64,000 nucleotides of DNA. Source: an uncultured bacterium (GTDB lineage Bacteria; Cyanobacteriota; Vampirovibrionia; Gastranaerophilales; Gastranaerophilaceae). This document shows positions 35,008 to 43,300 of the stretch, piece after piece (position 1 is the first letter of the stretch; each line of letters starts with the position of its first letter). The position numbers and the translations under genes were made by a program. Location of the stretch: the NCBI GenBank assembly GCA_949298985.1, contig CASFYV010000013.1, positions 32,229 to 96,228 on the forward strand, written 5' to 3'. The notes under the pieces are model-generated. The model did not search any database. It was not told where the DNA came from and saw only the letters and a list, made by a program, of their open reading frames with translations.

Positions 35008-35866
35008 AGTATCTTCAAAAATTAATCTTTCTTCTATGCAGGTTATAAAAACTTTGCAAGTTCTTATGCAAGGTAATTTTACTATGAATGAACTTGTTGA
35101 TAGGTTGAATATAAATGAAAAAGATGTAATTTTTAATAATAGTGTTGTTAGTAAATATATTAATACTTGCAGATATTGTGGAATTGAAATACCAAAGATT
35201 CAGAATAAATATTTTGTAGCTAGCATGCCTTTTGGTTTAGATTTAACTTCAAATGATATTGATTTATTAGAAAAATTACAAAATGTTGTTAAACAAAATA
35301 TGCTTAAAAAATATTGTAAAATTTTTGATGATTTTATAAATAAGGTTAATAAGTATTCTAATAAAAAAATCATAAGAGTCGATAAAAATAATTATAAGAT
35401 GACATTAGAAATTTTTGAAAATGCAGTTTGTGAACATAGAAAAGTTAAATTTTTGTATAAAAACGGTGCAGAATATATTTGTTCTCCTATAAAAATTGTT
35501 GAGAATGGTAATAAAGTATTTTTTAATGTTTCATATAAAAATAAGGACAAATTAATAAATAGTGAAAGAGTTTCCGGTTTAAGTGTTTTAAGCGAGAAAT
35601 TTTTTCCACGGATATCAAATGTTACTGTTACTTATAAAATGAAAAATGTTTTAGCTAAAAGATATGCATTAAGAGAAAATGAAAAAATTTTACAGAGATT
35701 TGAAAATGGTGATATTGTAATTTCTAATAATGGTGAAGTAAAAGAAATATTATTTTCAAGATTGTTTAGATATGATGATTTATGTGAAATTTTAACTCCT
35801 AAACAATATAGAGAAGAATTTAAAAATATTCTTGATAATACATTAAGCAATTATGGAGTAGATTAA
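34997..35866 (+). CDS. WYL-domain-type transcriptional regulator, second of a pair
   Basis: This is a 289-residue paralogue of the preceding gene with the same plan: winged-helix (VIKTLQVLMQGNFTMNELVDRL), a helical middle with MPFGLDLTSNDIDLLEK (compare HPFGLQIDENDILVLKK in the neighbour), then a WYL-like beta domain (HRKVKFLYKNGAEYICSPIKI). The adjacent arrangement resembles the PafB-PafC pair, which works as a heterodimer in the DNA-damage response of actinobacteria. Its stop overlaps coaX (TAATG). Confidence 0.72.
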   Translation: MKSKVSSKINLSSMQVIKTLQVLMQGNFTMNELVDRLNINEKDVIFNNSVVSKYINTCRYCGIEIPKIQNKYFVASMPFGLDLTSNDIDLLEKLQNVVKQNMLKKYCKIFDDFINKVNKYSNKKIIRVDKNNYKMTLEIFENAVCEHRKVKFLYKNGAEYICSPIKIVENGNKVFFNVSYKNKDKLINSERVSGLSVLSEKFFPRISNVTVTYKMKNVLAKRYALRENEKILQRFENGDIVISNNGEVKEILFSRLFRYDDLCEILTPKQYREEFKNILDNTLSNYGVD

Positions 35867-36621
35867 TGTTATTAGCTGTTGATATTGGTAATACAAATAT
35901 AACTTTAGGTATTTTTGATAATGAAAGTATTTTAGAAACTTTTAGGCTGGCTTCAGATAAAGAATTACCGCAAGAAGAATATGAAATACTATTACATTCA
36001 TTATTTAAAAAATATCAAATAACCGGTTGCATTATAGCTTCAGTAGTTAGTGAATTAAATAAAAAATTTAAGCGCGCTTGTGATAATGTATTTCATATTA
36101 ATTCTATTTTACTTGATAGTAAGTCAAATTTAGGTTTAAAAATTCAATTAAAAAATCCAAAAGAATTAGGAGCAGATAGAATAGCCAATGCTTGCGGAGC
36201 GTATATGCTTTATTCTAAACCTATTATAGTAGTAGATTTAGGAACTGCAACAACATTTGATATAGTAGATAAAAATGGTAATTTTTTAGGTGGTGTGATA
36301 ATGCCCGGATTAAAATTACAATTAAATGCTCTTAATTTAAATACTTCAAAATTACCTAAAATTGAACCTGATAAATCAGAAATAGCAATAGGAAATGATA
36401 CGGAAAGTGCGATATTATCCGGTGTTATAAGAGGTTCAGCTTGTGCTATAGAAGGTTTAATCTCTCAGTGTGAAAAAGAGATGGGCGAGAGATCTGTTAT
36501 AGTAGCGACAGGCGGCTATTGCGGATTAATTTCAGAATATATGACAAGAGAATTTGATTTTGTTAATCCATGTTTAACTCTTGAAGGATTAAGATTCTTA
36601 TATGAATTAAATAAAAGTTAG
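35866..36621 (+). CDS. coaX: Type III pantothenate kinase
   Basis: CoaX phosphorylates pantothenate, the first step of CoA synthesis. The 251-residue protein has LLAVDIGNTNITLGIFD (phosphate-binding), ELGADRIANACGAY and VVDLGTATTFDIVD (the two acidic motifs), and GGVIMPGLKLQLNAL. Its ATG overlaps the stop of the regulator gene. The stop codon TAG lies inside the first unit of a TTAGTGA repeat. Confidence 0.95.
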   Translation: MLLAVDIGNTNITLGIFDNESILETFRLASDKELPQEEYEILLHSLFKKYQITGCIIASVVSELNKKFKRACDNVFHINSILLDSKSNLGLKIQLKNPKELGADRIANACGAYMLYSKPIIVVDLGTATTFDIVDKNGNFLGGVIMPGLKLQLNALNLNTSKLPKIEPDKSEIAIGNDTESAILSGVIRGSACAIEGLISQCEKEMGERSVIVATGGYCGLISEYMTREFDFVNPCLTLEGLRFLYELNKS

Positions 36622-36755
36622 TGATTAGTGAATAGTGAGCAATGAATAGAACTTTATTCAACTCCTCAACTTATAAACTTCTCTTCCAGTGAATAGTAAT
36701 TAGTGAGTAGTGAGTAGAGTTTTATTATTAACTCTTTCTCAACTACTCAACTTTA
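36618..36755 (+). repeat. Dispersed TTAGTGA/GTGAATA repeat block between coaX and glnA
   Basis: Two clusters of the heptamer (36618-36648 and 36689-36718), each followed by a TTTATTAACT...CAACT tail. The first unit contains the coaX stop codon. The block resembles those at 11919, 44087, 44981, 46189 and 46639 but lacks the GC-rich module. Confidence 0.7.
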
Positions 36756-36768
36756 AGGTTTTCCTTTA

Positions 36769-38130
36769 TTAATATCTGGCTAAATATTTATCAATTTCCC
36801 ATTGCGAAACATATGTTCTAAAGTCATCCCATTCAATATTTTTCGCAGTCATAAATTCATCTAAAATATGAGGTCCTAGAGCTGTTTTAGCAATTAAAGA
36901 TTTATCCATATAATAAAGAGCTTCTTTTAAACTTCCAGGAAGAGATTCGATTTTCATTTTTTTACGTTCTCTTTCAGATAATTTATAAATATTAGCATCT
37001 ACAGGTTTAGGCGGTTCAATTTTATTTCTAACCCCGTCAAGACAAGCTGCAAGAATAGTAGCAAATGCTAAATAAGGGTTACAGCTTGGATCAGGAGATC
37101 TTAATTCTACACGAGTAGAAATTCCGCGTTTTGCAGGAACTCTTAATAATGCACTTCTATTAGCAAGTGACCAAGCCATATAAACAGGAGCTTCATATCC
37201 TGGAACAAGTCTTTTATAGCTATTAACAGTAGGGTTTAGAATTCCTGTAATACTTTTAATATGTTTTAATAAACCGCCGATAGAGTGTCTTGCGATATCT
37301 GAAAGTTGATATTCTGCTTTTTCATCATAAAAAGCATTTTTGCCGTCTTTAAATAATGAAATATTACAGTGCATACCTGAACCATTTATTCCATAAACAG
37401 GTTTAGGCATAAATGTTGCGTGTAATCCGTATTGAGCAGCAATAGCTTTTACTGCAATTCTAAATGTTGCAACATTATCAGCAGTTGTTAATATATCAGA
37501 ATATTTAAAATCGACTTCGTGTTGACCATCAGCAACTTCGTGGTGAGAAGCCTCGATATCAAAGTCCATTTCTTGTAATGTACTTACAATATCAGCTCTA
37601 ACAGCTTCTCCAAGGTCATCAGGTCCTACATCATAATATCCTGCTCTGTCGTGGGTTTTTGTCGTAATATGGTCTTCTTCATCTTTTTCAAATAAGAAAA
37701 ATTCTGCTTCTGGACCAATATTCATTGAAAGACCTAATTTTTGAGCTTCTGCCATTAATCTTTTTAAATTACATCTTGGACAACCTTCAAAAGGAGTTCC
37801 ATCAGCATTGTAAATATCACATATTAACCTTGCTGAATTTCTGCCATCTCTTTCTTGCCAAGGAAGAATTTGGAAAGTATTTTTATCAGGATAAAAGAAC
37901 ATATCTGAGGTTTCAATATTTCTAAATCCTTTTATTGATGAGCCATCAAGCATTATATCATTGTTTAAAACCCTATCAATATGTTCAGAAGGTATTGCTA
38001 AATTTTTTACTTGTCCGTTGATGTCTACAAATTGTAATTTGATAAATTGTACATTATATTCAGCAATTAATCTTTTAATATCAGCATCAGTATACTTAGT
38101 TCCGCTTAAAGTTTGATGTTGAAAATCCAT
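36769..38130 (-). CDS. glnA: Glutamine synthetase, type I (alpha-like)
   Basis: GlnA makes glutamine from glutamate and ammonia. The 453-residue protein has the beta-grasp domain with KNLAIPSEHIDRVL and MLDGSSIKGF, the catalytic MNIGPEAEFFLF, EVADGQHEVDF, NGSGMHCNISLF, PVNSYKRL-like VNSYKRLVPGYEAPV and the RVELRSPDPSCNPYLAFA loop. It is short at the C-terminus, ends WEIDKYLARY and lacks a clear adenylylation-site segment, so the GSI-alpha type is likely. GGAGG precedes ATG. It stands alone. Confidence 0.96.
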   Translation of the reverse strand: MDFQHQTLSGTKYTDADIKRLIAEYNVQFIKLQFVDINGQVKNLAIPSEHIDRVLNNDIMLDGSSIKGFRNIETSDMFFYPDKNTFQILPWQERDGRNSARLICDIYNADGTPFEGCPRCNLKRLMAEAQKLGLSMNIGPEAEFFLFEKDEEDHITTKTHDRAGYYDVGPDDLGEAVRADIVSTLQEMDFDIEASHHEVADGQHEVDFKYSDILTTADNVATFRIAVKAIAAQYGLHATFMPKPVYGINGSGMHCNISLFKDGKNAFYDEKAEYQLSDIARHSIGGLLKHIKSITGILNPTVNSYKRLVPGYEAPVYMAWSLANRSALLRVPAKRGISTRVELRSPDPSCNPYLAFATILAACLDGVRNKIEPPKPVDANIYKLSERERKKMKIESLPGSLKEALYYMDKSLIAKTALGPHILDEFMTAKNIEWDDFRTYVSQWEIDKYLARY

Positions 38131-38236
38131 GTAATACCTCCATCCAATATAATTGTCTATTTCACTCTCTCATCATGTTATAAATGATATATTTTTTTGG
38201 CTTACAGGTCAATAGGTTTGATATTAAGATTTTATT

Positions 38237-38267
38237 AAAAAAACTGAGGTAAAACCTCAGTTTTTTA
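38237..38267. terminator. Terminator between glnA upstream region and the 94-residue gene
   Basis: AAAAAACTGAGGT and ACCTCAGTTTTTT form a stem of at least 12 pairs with an A-rich loop. It ends the minus-strand gene that stops at 38265. Confidence 0.9.
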
Positions 38268-38546
38268 ACCATACATACAGTCTTTTTTTATCAAATCATT
38301 AACAAAATCATCTTGTTCTTTTTCAGTGAAATTCTCTTTAATGTAATCATCAGTATGTTTTGCTAATAAAAATCCTAGTCCTATAGCTCCTAAAAGTCCG
38401 CTTAAGAAACTGCCTGTTGTTGCTCCTGTTGCTGCTTCTACAGTATTTTTTACAACTTGTCCACTCATTGGAGAGCCTTTAAAATTTGTTTTTTGATTTT
38501 TTTGTACGCTAGTTGGCATAGTTGTTGTGATTGGATTAATACGCAT
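38265..38546 (-). CDS. Small membrane-associated protein with MRINPIT...NFKG amino end
   Basis: This 93-residue protein starts at the ATG of MRINPITTTM, five bases after AAAGGAG. A Thr/Gln/Lys-rich amino segment containing TNFKG (about 20-24) precedes a Gly/Ala-rich hydrophobic segment (GATTGSFLSGLLGAIGLGFL, about 40-60), then a charged tail. It may be a membrane or phage-holin-like small protein, but no family is recognised. The amino end resembles those at 6508-6795 and at the pseudogene 58297-59191. Confidence 0.65.
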   Translation of the reverse strand: MRINPITTTMPTSVQKNQKTNFKGSPMSGQVVKNTVEAATGATTGSFLSGLLGAIGLGFLLAKHTDDYIKENFTEKEQDDFVNDLIKKDCMYG

Positions 38547-38606
38547 ACACACTCCTTTCTTGTTTAATTGATAATAACACCGTATTTATTATATATCAAA
38601 AAACTT

Positions 38607-41477
38607 TTATTCAAAGAAAGTTTTTAAATATTGTCCCGTATATGAATTTTTATTATCAATAATTTCTCTAGGAGTACCGCAAGCAACGATTTCTCCACCT
38701 GCATTTCCGCCTTCAGGTCCAAGGTCAATAATATAATCAGCAACTTTTATCAAATCTAAATTGTGTTCAATAATTAAAATGGTATTACCATTATCTGCAA
38801 GTTTTTGGATGATTTTTATTAATTTATCCAAATCGTGCCAATGAAGTCCTACAGAAGGTTCATCTAAAAGATAAAGAGTTTTACCTGTTGCTCTTTTATT
38901 TAATTCGGCAGCAAGCTTAATTCTTTGAGCTTCACCGCCTGAAAGAGTCGTAGCACTTTGTCCTAATTTAATGTAGTCAAGACCAACATCATTTAGTGTT
39001 TTGAGTTTGTTTGCAATTTGAGGAATATTTTCAAAGAACTCATACGCTTCTTTAACACTCATTTCTAAAACATCAGAAATTGTTTTTCCTTTATATTTAA
39101 CTTCTAAAGTTTCATTATTATATCTTTTCCCTTTACAGACATCACATTTTACATAAACATCTGACAAGAAATTCATTTCAATTTTCAAAACCCCATCACC
39201 AGCACAAGCTTCACAGCGTCCGCCTTTCACATTAAAACTGAATCTTCCGGGCTTGTATCCTCGCATTTTTGCTTCATTGGTTTTTGCAAAAAGTTCACGA
39301 ATCGGGGTAAATACATCTGTATAAGTCGCAGGATTTGAACGAGGAGTTCTTCCAATCGGAGATTGGTCTATATCAATAATTTTATCTAAATGTTCGAATC
39401 CTAAAATTTCATCTACTCCTTGAGGTTTAGGTTTGTTTTTTCTTAATTTATGTAGAGCATATTCATAAATCAAATCTTGCATTAATGTTGATTTGCCTGA
39501 ACCTGAAACTCCTGTTAGAACAACGATTTTACCCAATGGAATATCTAAATCTATATTTTTTAAGTTATTTAGATGAGCATTTCTTATTTGTAAAAACTCT
39601 CCATTACCTTCTCTTATTTTTTTAGGTAAAGGAATGTGATATTCTCCACTTAAGTATTTACCGGTGATGGAATCTTCAGCTTTAATAATATCTTCAACAG
39701 TTCCTTGAGCAATAATATTTCCACCATTTATTCCTGCTTTAGGACCAATATCAACGATATAATCAGCGTTTCGAATTGTATCTTCATCATGTTCTACTAC
39801 AATTAAGGAATTCCCCATATTTCTTAATTTAAGTAAAGTTTTTATCAAACGTTCATTATCTCTTTGGTGCAGCCCAATTGAAGGCTCATCTAAAACGTAT
39901 AAAACTCCAGAAAGTCCGCTTCCGATTTGTGTTGCAAGTCTTATTCTTTGTGCTTCACCACCTGATAATGTACCAGAGGTTCTTGCAAGCGTTAAATAGT
40001 TAAGCCCTACATCACATAAAAATTTTAATCTTGCCCTAATTTCATCTAAAATTTGTTTTCCGATTTTCATTTGGAAATCAGAAAGAGTTAAATATAAATC
40101 AGTTATGAATTCCAATTCTTTATCAATAGGCATTAAACAAAATTCATGAATGTTTTTTCCATTAATCCTAACAGCTAAAGGGAAAGGTTTAAGTCTAGCA
40201 CCACCACATTTTTCACAAGGCGTTGTTACCATGTATTTTTCGATTTCAGCTTTCCAATACTCACTATCTACATTGTAGTGTTTCATTAAAAACGGAATAA
40301 CACCAATAAATTTTTGTAATGTTGTACGGTATCTTTTTGAGCCAAATTCTCGAATTCGCATTGGAATTTTCTCATCAGAACCATACAAAACAATTTGCTG
40401 ATGTTCTTGTGGCATATCTTTAAAAGGAATATTAAAATCCATTTTATATTCAATTTTTATAGCGTTTAAAACATCTTCATAATACCCAGTAGAGGACTTA
40501 CTCCAAGGGTAGATTGCTCCATCTTTTATACTCTTATCTCTATCAGGGACTACTAAATCAGGATCAATCTTAAAATCAACACCAATCCCCCCGCATTTTT
40601 CACAAGCACCATAAGGAGCGTTAAATGAAAATATACGAGGAGTTAATTCTTCAAAGCTTAAATTACAGTCAGGACAAGCAAGTTTTTCGCTATAAATAAG
40701 CTCTTCCACGACACTTGATTTAGGCATATTACTTTCAGACGAATTACATTTACCCCCGCCAATTACATCAATGTTTGTAACACCATCAGCTTTTTTTAAA
40801 GCAATTTGTACACTATCAGCGATTCTTGATTTAGCTTCAGGTTTTACGACAATTCTATCTACTACGACAGAAATTGTATGTGCTTTGGTTTTAGCGAGTT
40901 TTATTTCATCCTCATCAAGATTATAAATTTCACCATCAACTTTTACTCTAACAAAACCTTCTTGTCTTAATTCTTCAAATAAAGATTGAAACTCTCCTTT
41001 TTTACCCTTCGCAAGCGGAGCGAGGATTTGGATTTTTGTTCCTGTTTCTAATTTTAAAATGCTATTTACAATCTCATCAATAGTCTGCGGTTTAATTGGT
41101 TTTCCACATTTTGGGCAATACGGCGTGCCGATTCTTGCATATAAAAGTCTTAAGTAATCATATATTTCAGTAACAGTCCCAACAGTAGAGCGAGGGTTGT
41201 TACTTGTAGATTTTTGGTCAATAGAAATTGCAGGAGTAAGTCCATCAATATAATCTACATCAGGTTTGTCCATCTGTCCTAAAAATTGACGAGCATATGT
41301 AGAAAGACTTTCAATATAACGTCTTTGACCTTCTGCAAAAATTGTATCAAAAGCAAGCGAACTTTTACCTGAGCCTGATACTCCTGTAAATACAACTAAT
41401 TCATTTCTTGGAATTTCTAAAGAAACGTTTTTTAAATTATGTTCTCTCGCACCCTTAATCGTAATTTTGTCTGACAT
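38607..41477 (-). CDS. uvrA: Excinuclease ABC subunit A
   Basis: UvrA finds DNA damage for nucleotide excision repair. The protein has about 956 residues with two ABC ATPase modules: Walker [16 protein letters not shown] and [15 protein letters not shown], two LSGGEAQRI signatures, and zinc-finger cysteine pairs ([30 protein letters not shown]). All are in place. I start at ATG 41477: TATAAT ends six bases before it and there is no ribosome-binding site, so translation is probably from a leaderless message. A TTG two codons earlier lies inside the promoter. Confidence 0.97.
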   Translation of the reverse strand: MSDKITIKGAREHNLKNVSLEIPRNELVVFTGVSGSGKSSLAFDTIFAEGQRRYIESLSTYARQFLGQMDKPDVDYIDGLTPAISIDQKSTSNNPRSTVGTVTEIYDYLRLLYARIGTPYCPKCGKPIKPQTIDEIVNSILKLETGTKIQILAPLAKGKKGEFQSLFEELRQEGFVRVKVDGEIYNLDEDEIKLAKTKAHTISVVVDRIVVKPEAKSRIADSVQIALKKADGVTNIDVIGGGKCNSSESNMPKSSVVEELIYSEKLACPDCNLSFEELTPRIFSFNAPYGACEKCGGIGVDFKIDPDLVVPDRDKSIKDGAIYPWSKSSTGYYEDVLNAIKIEYKMDFNIPFKDMPQEHQQIVLYGSDEKIPMRIREFGSKRYRTTLQKFIGVIPFLMKHYNVDSEYWKAEIEKYMVTTPCEKCGGARLKPFPLAVRINGKNIHEFCLMPIDKELEFITDLYLTLSDFQMKIGKQILDEIRARLKFLCDVGLNYLTLARTSGTLSGGEAQRIRLATQIGSGLSGVLYVLDEPSIGLHQRDNERLIKTLLKLRNMGNSLIVVEHDEDTIRNADYIVDIGPKAGINGGNIIAQGTVEDIIKAEDSITGKYLSGEYHIPLPKKIREGNGEFLQIRNAHLNNLKNIDLDIPLGKIVVLTGVSGSGKSTLMQDLIYEYALHKLRKNKPKPQGVDEILGFEHLDKIIDIDQSPIGRTPRSNPATYTDVFTPIRELFAKTNEAKMRGYKPGRFSFNVKGGRCEACAGDGVLKIEMNFLSDVYVKCDVCKGKRYNNETLEVKYKGKTISDVLEMSVKEAYEFFENIPQIANKLKTLNDVGLDYIKLGQSATTLSGGEAQRIKLAAELNKRATGKTLYLLDEPSVGLHWHDLDKLIKIIQKLADNGNTILIIEHNLDLIKVADYIIDLGPEGGNAGGEIVACGTPREIIDNKNSYTGQYLKTFFE

Positions 41478-41483
41478 ATTCAA

Positions 41484-41497
41484 ATTATATCACGTGA
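41484..41497 (-). promoter_or_regulatory. Leaderless-type promoter of uvrA overlapped by TCACGTGA
   Basis: Minus-strand TATAAT at 41489-41484 is six bases from ATG. The perfect eight-base palindrome TCACGTGA (41490-41497) abuts the -10 box and could hold a regulator. It does not match the usual LexA boxes. Confidence 0.5.
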
Positions 41498-41538
41498 AAT
41501 GGGGAAAAACTAATTTTGCAAATTTTTTATTATTTTTT

Positions 41539-41560
41539 ATCTAGACCAGATGGTCTAGAT
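41539..41560. promoter_or_regulatory. Perfect 22-base inverted repeat, probable operator
   Basis: ATCTAGACCA (41539-41548) and TGGTCTAGAT (41551-41560) are perfect ten-base arms around GA. It lies between uvrA and the flagellar operon, about 25 bases upstream of a plausible -35. The form AGACCnnGGTCT is typical of operators bound by TetR-like dimers. Confidence 0.65.
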
Positions 41561-41584
41561 GAATAAAAAAAATTAATCTAAGGA

Positions 41585-41613
41585 TTGATGTTGCTTCAAT
41601 AAAAATATATTAC
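41585..41613 (+). promoter_or_regulatory. Candidate promoter of the flagellar operon
   Basis: TTGATG (41585-41590), 17 bases, TATTAC (41608-41613), about 80 bases before the first gene. Both hexamers match sigma-70 consensus at four of six positions. No sigma-28 or sigma-54 pattern was seen here. Confidence 0.4.
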
Positions 41614-41695
41614 ACTTTTATTGGGAAGAAATATCCTAAAAATTGTAGAAAAATAGACTTGGGTAAGTAGAAAAATAAGAGGAAGGTGACGTAAG

Positions 41696-42241
41696 ATGAA
41701 TCTTACGAGCTTAGATATAACTTTACAAAGAATAAATATGATTGAAAATAGATTTCAATCACTAATGTCTTATGGTGCTAAGCCAGATGAAGATTTTCAA
41801 AAAATCTTAGACTCATCTATCTCTAATAGGAAAAATTCTACTGAAACTTCAAGAACTGAGATTAATGAATTAATAGAAAAATATGCAGAGAAAAACGGCT
41901 TAGATTCTGATTTTGTAAAAGCTGTAGTAAAACAAGAATCAGGATTTAACCCAAATGCAACATCAAAATGCGGCGCAATGGGTTTAATGCAGTTAATGCC
42001 ATCAACTGCAAAAGGACTTGGTGTTACCAATGCTTATGATGCAGAACAAAATATTCAAGGCGGAACTAAGTATTTAAAAGGTTTAATGGATAGATTTGAT
42101 AATAACAAGTCATTAGCATTAGCAGCATATAATGCAGGGCCTAATGCAGTAAAAAAATACGGTGGAATTCCGCCATATATGGAAACACAGAATTACGTAA
42201 AAAGTGTTTTAAGCAACTATGAAAAAATGAAAGGGGGGTAA
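41696..42241 (+). CDS. SLT-type lytic transglycosylase, first gene of the flagellar operon
   Basis: The 181-residue protein carries a lysozyme-like SLT domain at about 60-178: VKAVVKQESGFNPNA with the catalytic Glu, CGAMGLMQLMPSTAKGLG, GGTKYLKGL and ALAAYNAGPNAVKKYGGIP. The first 55 residues have no signal peptide, lipobox or membrane helix, so it may leave the cell through the flagellar export route. It likely opens peptidoglycan for the rod, the role of the enzyme half missing from FlgJ at 46247. AGGAAGGTGA precedes ATG. It ends inside the first 55-base repeat. Confidence 0.9.
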   Translation: MNLTSLDITLQRINMIENRFQSLMSYGAKPDEDFQKILDSSISNRKNSTETSRTEINELIEKYAEKNGLDSDFVKAVVKQESGFNPNATSKCGAMGLMQLMPSTAKGLGVTNAYDAEQNIQGGTKYLKGLMDRFDNNKSLALAAYNAGPNAVKKYGGIPPYMETQNYVKSVLSNYEKMKGG

Positions 42242-42307
42242 ATGTTTATTAGATTGAACTTAACCCGCCATGCAAAAAAGAAAGAAGCGGGGGTAAATGT
42301 ACAATAG
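42242..42307 (+). CDS. Possible micro-peptide 1 of the tandem array (21 residues)
   Basis: ATG directly follows the TAA of the transglycosylase gene. It reads MFIRLNLTRHAKKKEAG then VNVQ and stops at TAG. It overlaps micro-peptide 2 by 11 bases in another frame. Coding is not proven; differences from unit 2 are mostly non-synonymous. Confidence 0.25.
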   Translation: MFIRLNLTRHAKKKEAGVNVQ

Positions 42308-42362
42308 ATTGAATTTAACCCGCCTAATAAAAAAGAAAGGAGCGGGGGTAAATGTACAATAG
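42297..42362 (+). CDS. Possible micro-peptide 2 of the tandem array (21 residues)
   Basis: Reads MYNRLNLTRLIKKKGAG then VNVQ. Its ATG is preceded by AAGAAG ten bases upstream, and it overlaps the first and third micro-peptides by 11 bases each. It is basic and short, with no known family. Confidence 0.3.
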   Translation: MYNRLNLTRLIKKKGAGVNVQ

Positions 42363-42405
42363 ATTGATTTTAACCCGCCTAGTAAAAAAGAAAGGAGCGA
42401 AGTAA
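42352..42405 (+). CDS. Possible micro-peptide 3, coupled to flgF (17 residues)
   Basis: Reads MYNRLILTRLVKKKGAK. It has AAAGGAGC ten bases upstream. Its TAA overlaps the ATG of flgF as TAATG, a classical coupling arrangement, so it could act as a leader peptide that times flgF translation. Confidence 0.35.
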   Translation: MYNRLILTRLVKKKGAK

Positions 42406-43232
42406 TGATAGTAAGAAGTTTTGAATCAGCTGCTAACGGCATGCTCGCTCTTATGGATATGAACGATAATACTGCTAATAATTTAGCTAACGTTAATACA
42501 GTGGGTTATAAAAAAGGTTCTTTAAGATTTAAAGATATTATGGAATCAGCGGTTTATAACAAAGAAGGTTCTGTAATTCGTAATCATTCTAATGAGTATA
42601 TAGGAAGTTTAAGTTGCGGAAGTCAGAGTATGCAATATACTCACGATTTTTCACAAGGAGCATTAACAAAGACTTCAAATCCTTATGATGTAGCAATTGA
42701 GGGTGATGGTTTCTTTAAAATACAAGACGCAGAAGGTAATGTTTCATATACTCGTAATGGTTCTTTTGTTGTTGATAGAGGATATTGGCTTAAAACAAAA
42801 CAAGGTGAGTTTGTTTTAGATATCAATAACAGAAGAATTAGAATGTTACCTGAGGATATGGATGATGAAACTATTTTCAGAGATAGAAAAGATATTGTAA
42901 TTGCAGAAAACGGAAATATTGAAATTAATTCATACAATCAAAAAATACCGCTTCAAACAATTGGGGTTTACGATTTTGCGGATAAAGATGATTTGTTTGA
43001 AATCGGAGATGCAAAATTTGTACCACGTGATATTATCAATAATCCTGAATTACGTTCAGAAAAATTTACTGTACAACAAGGGATGTTAGAACTTTCAAAT
43101 TCAAATGTAATAAAAGAAATGATTAATACAATTAATACAACAAGAAATTATGAAAGTTTAACAAAAATAGTAAGTACAAATAGTGACATGTTAACAACAG
43201 CAGTATCTGTAGGACGAATAAGAACAAGTTAA
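42405..43232 (+). CDS. flgF: Flagellar proximal rod protein FlgF
   Basis: The 275-residue axial protein has the N-terminal rod-family motif (ANGMLALMDMNDNTANNLANVNTVGYKK), a central YDVAIEGDGFFKIQ and the C-terminal QQGMLELSNSNVIKEMINTINTTRNYES. These are the FlgF/FlgG/FlgE class features. As the first of two adjacent paralogues, and followed by a clear FlgG, it is best called FlgF. It is exported by the flagellar type III system and has no signal peptide. AAAGGAGC from the third tandem repeat precedes ATG. Confidence 0.9.
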   Translation: MIVRSFESAANGMLALMDMNDNTANNLANVNTVGYKKGSLRFKDIMESAVYNKEGSVIRNHSNEYIGSLSCGSQSMQYTHDFSQGALTKTSNPYDVAIEGDGFFKIQDAEGNVSYTRNGSFVVDRGYWLKTKQGEFVLDINNRRIRMLPEDMDDETIFRDRKDIVIAENGNIEINSYNQKIPLQTIGVYDFADKDDLFEIGDAKFVPRDIINNPELRSEKFTVQQGMLELSNSNVIKEMINTINTTRNYESLTKIVSTNSDMLTTAVSVGRIRTS

Positions 43233-43300
43233 AAATAAAATACAAGGATAAAAATCGTCAACAGGGGTAAGGTTACCAGATAAAGAGGAAAAGAGGAAAA

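Larger units (their letters stand above)
42234..42398 (+). repeat. Three exact-length 55-base tandem repeats before flgF
   Basis: Units at 42234-42288, 42289-42343 and 42344-42398 have no indels. Each starts GGGGGTA AATG, holds TTTAACCCGCC in the middle and ends AAAGGAGC (AAAGAAGC in the first). The last AAAGGAGC is the ribosome-binding site of flgF. Each unit thus carries its own ATG and its own Shine-Dalgarno. CCCGC in units 1 and 2 can pair with the GCGGG at the next junction, but unit 3 reads GCGAAG and cannot. Units 2 and 3 are more alike than either is to unit 1. Confidence 0.95.

Noticed and set aside
42234..42398. The 55-base repeats considered as a CRISPR array
   Set aside because: The units are directly abutting with no unique spacers and no cas genes are present.
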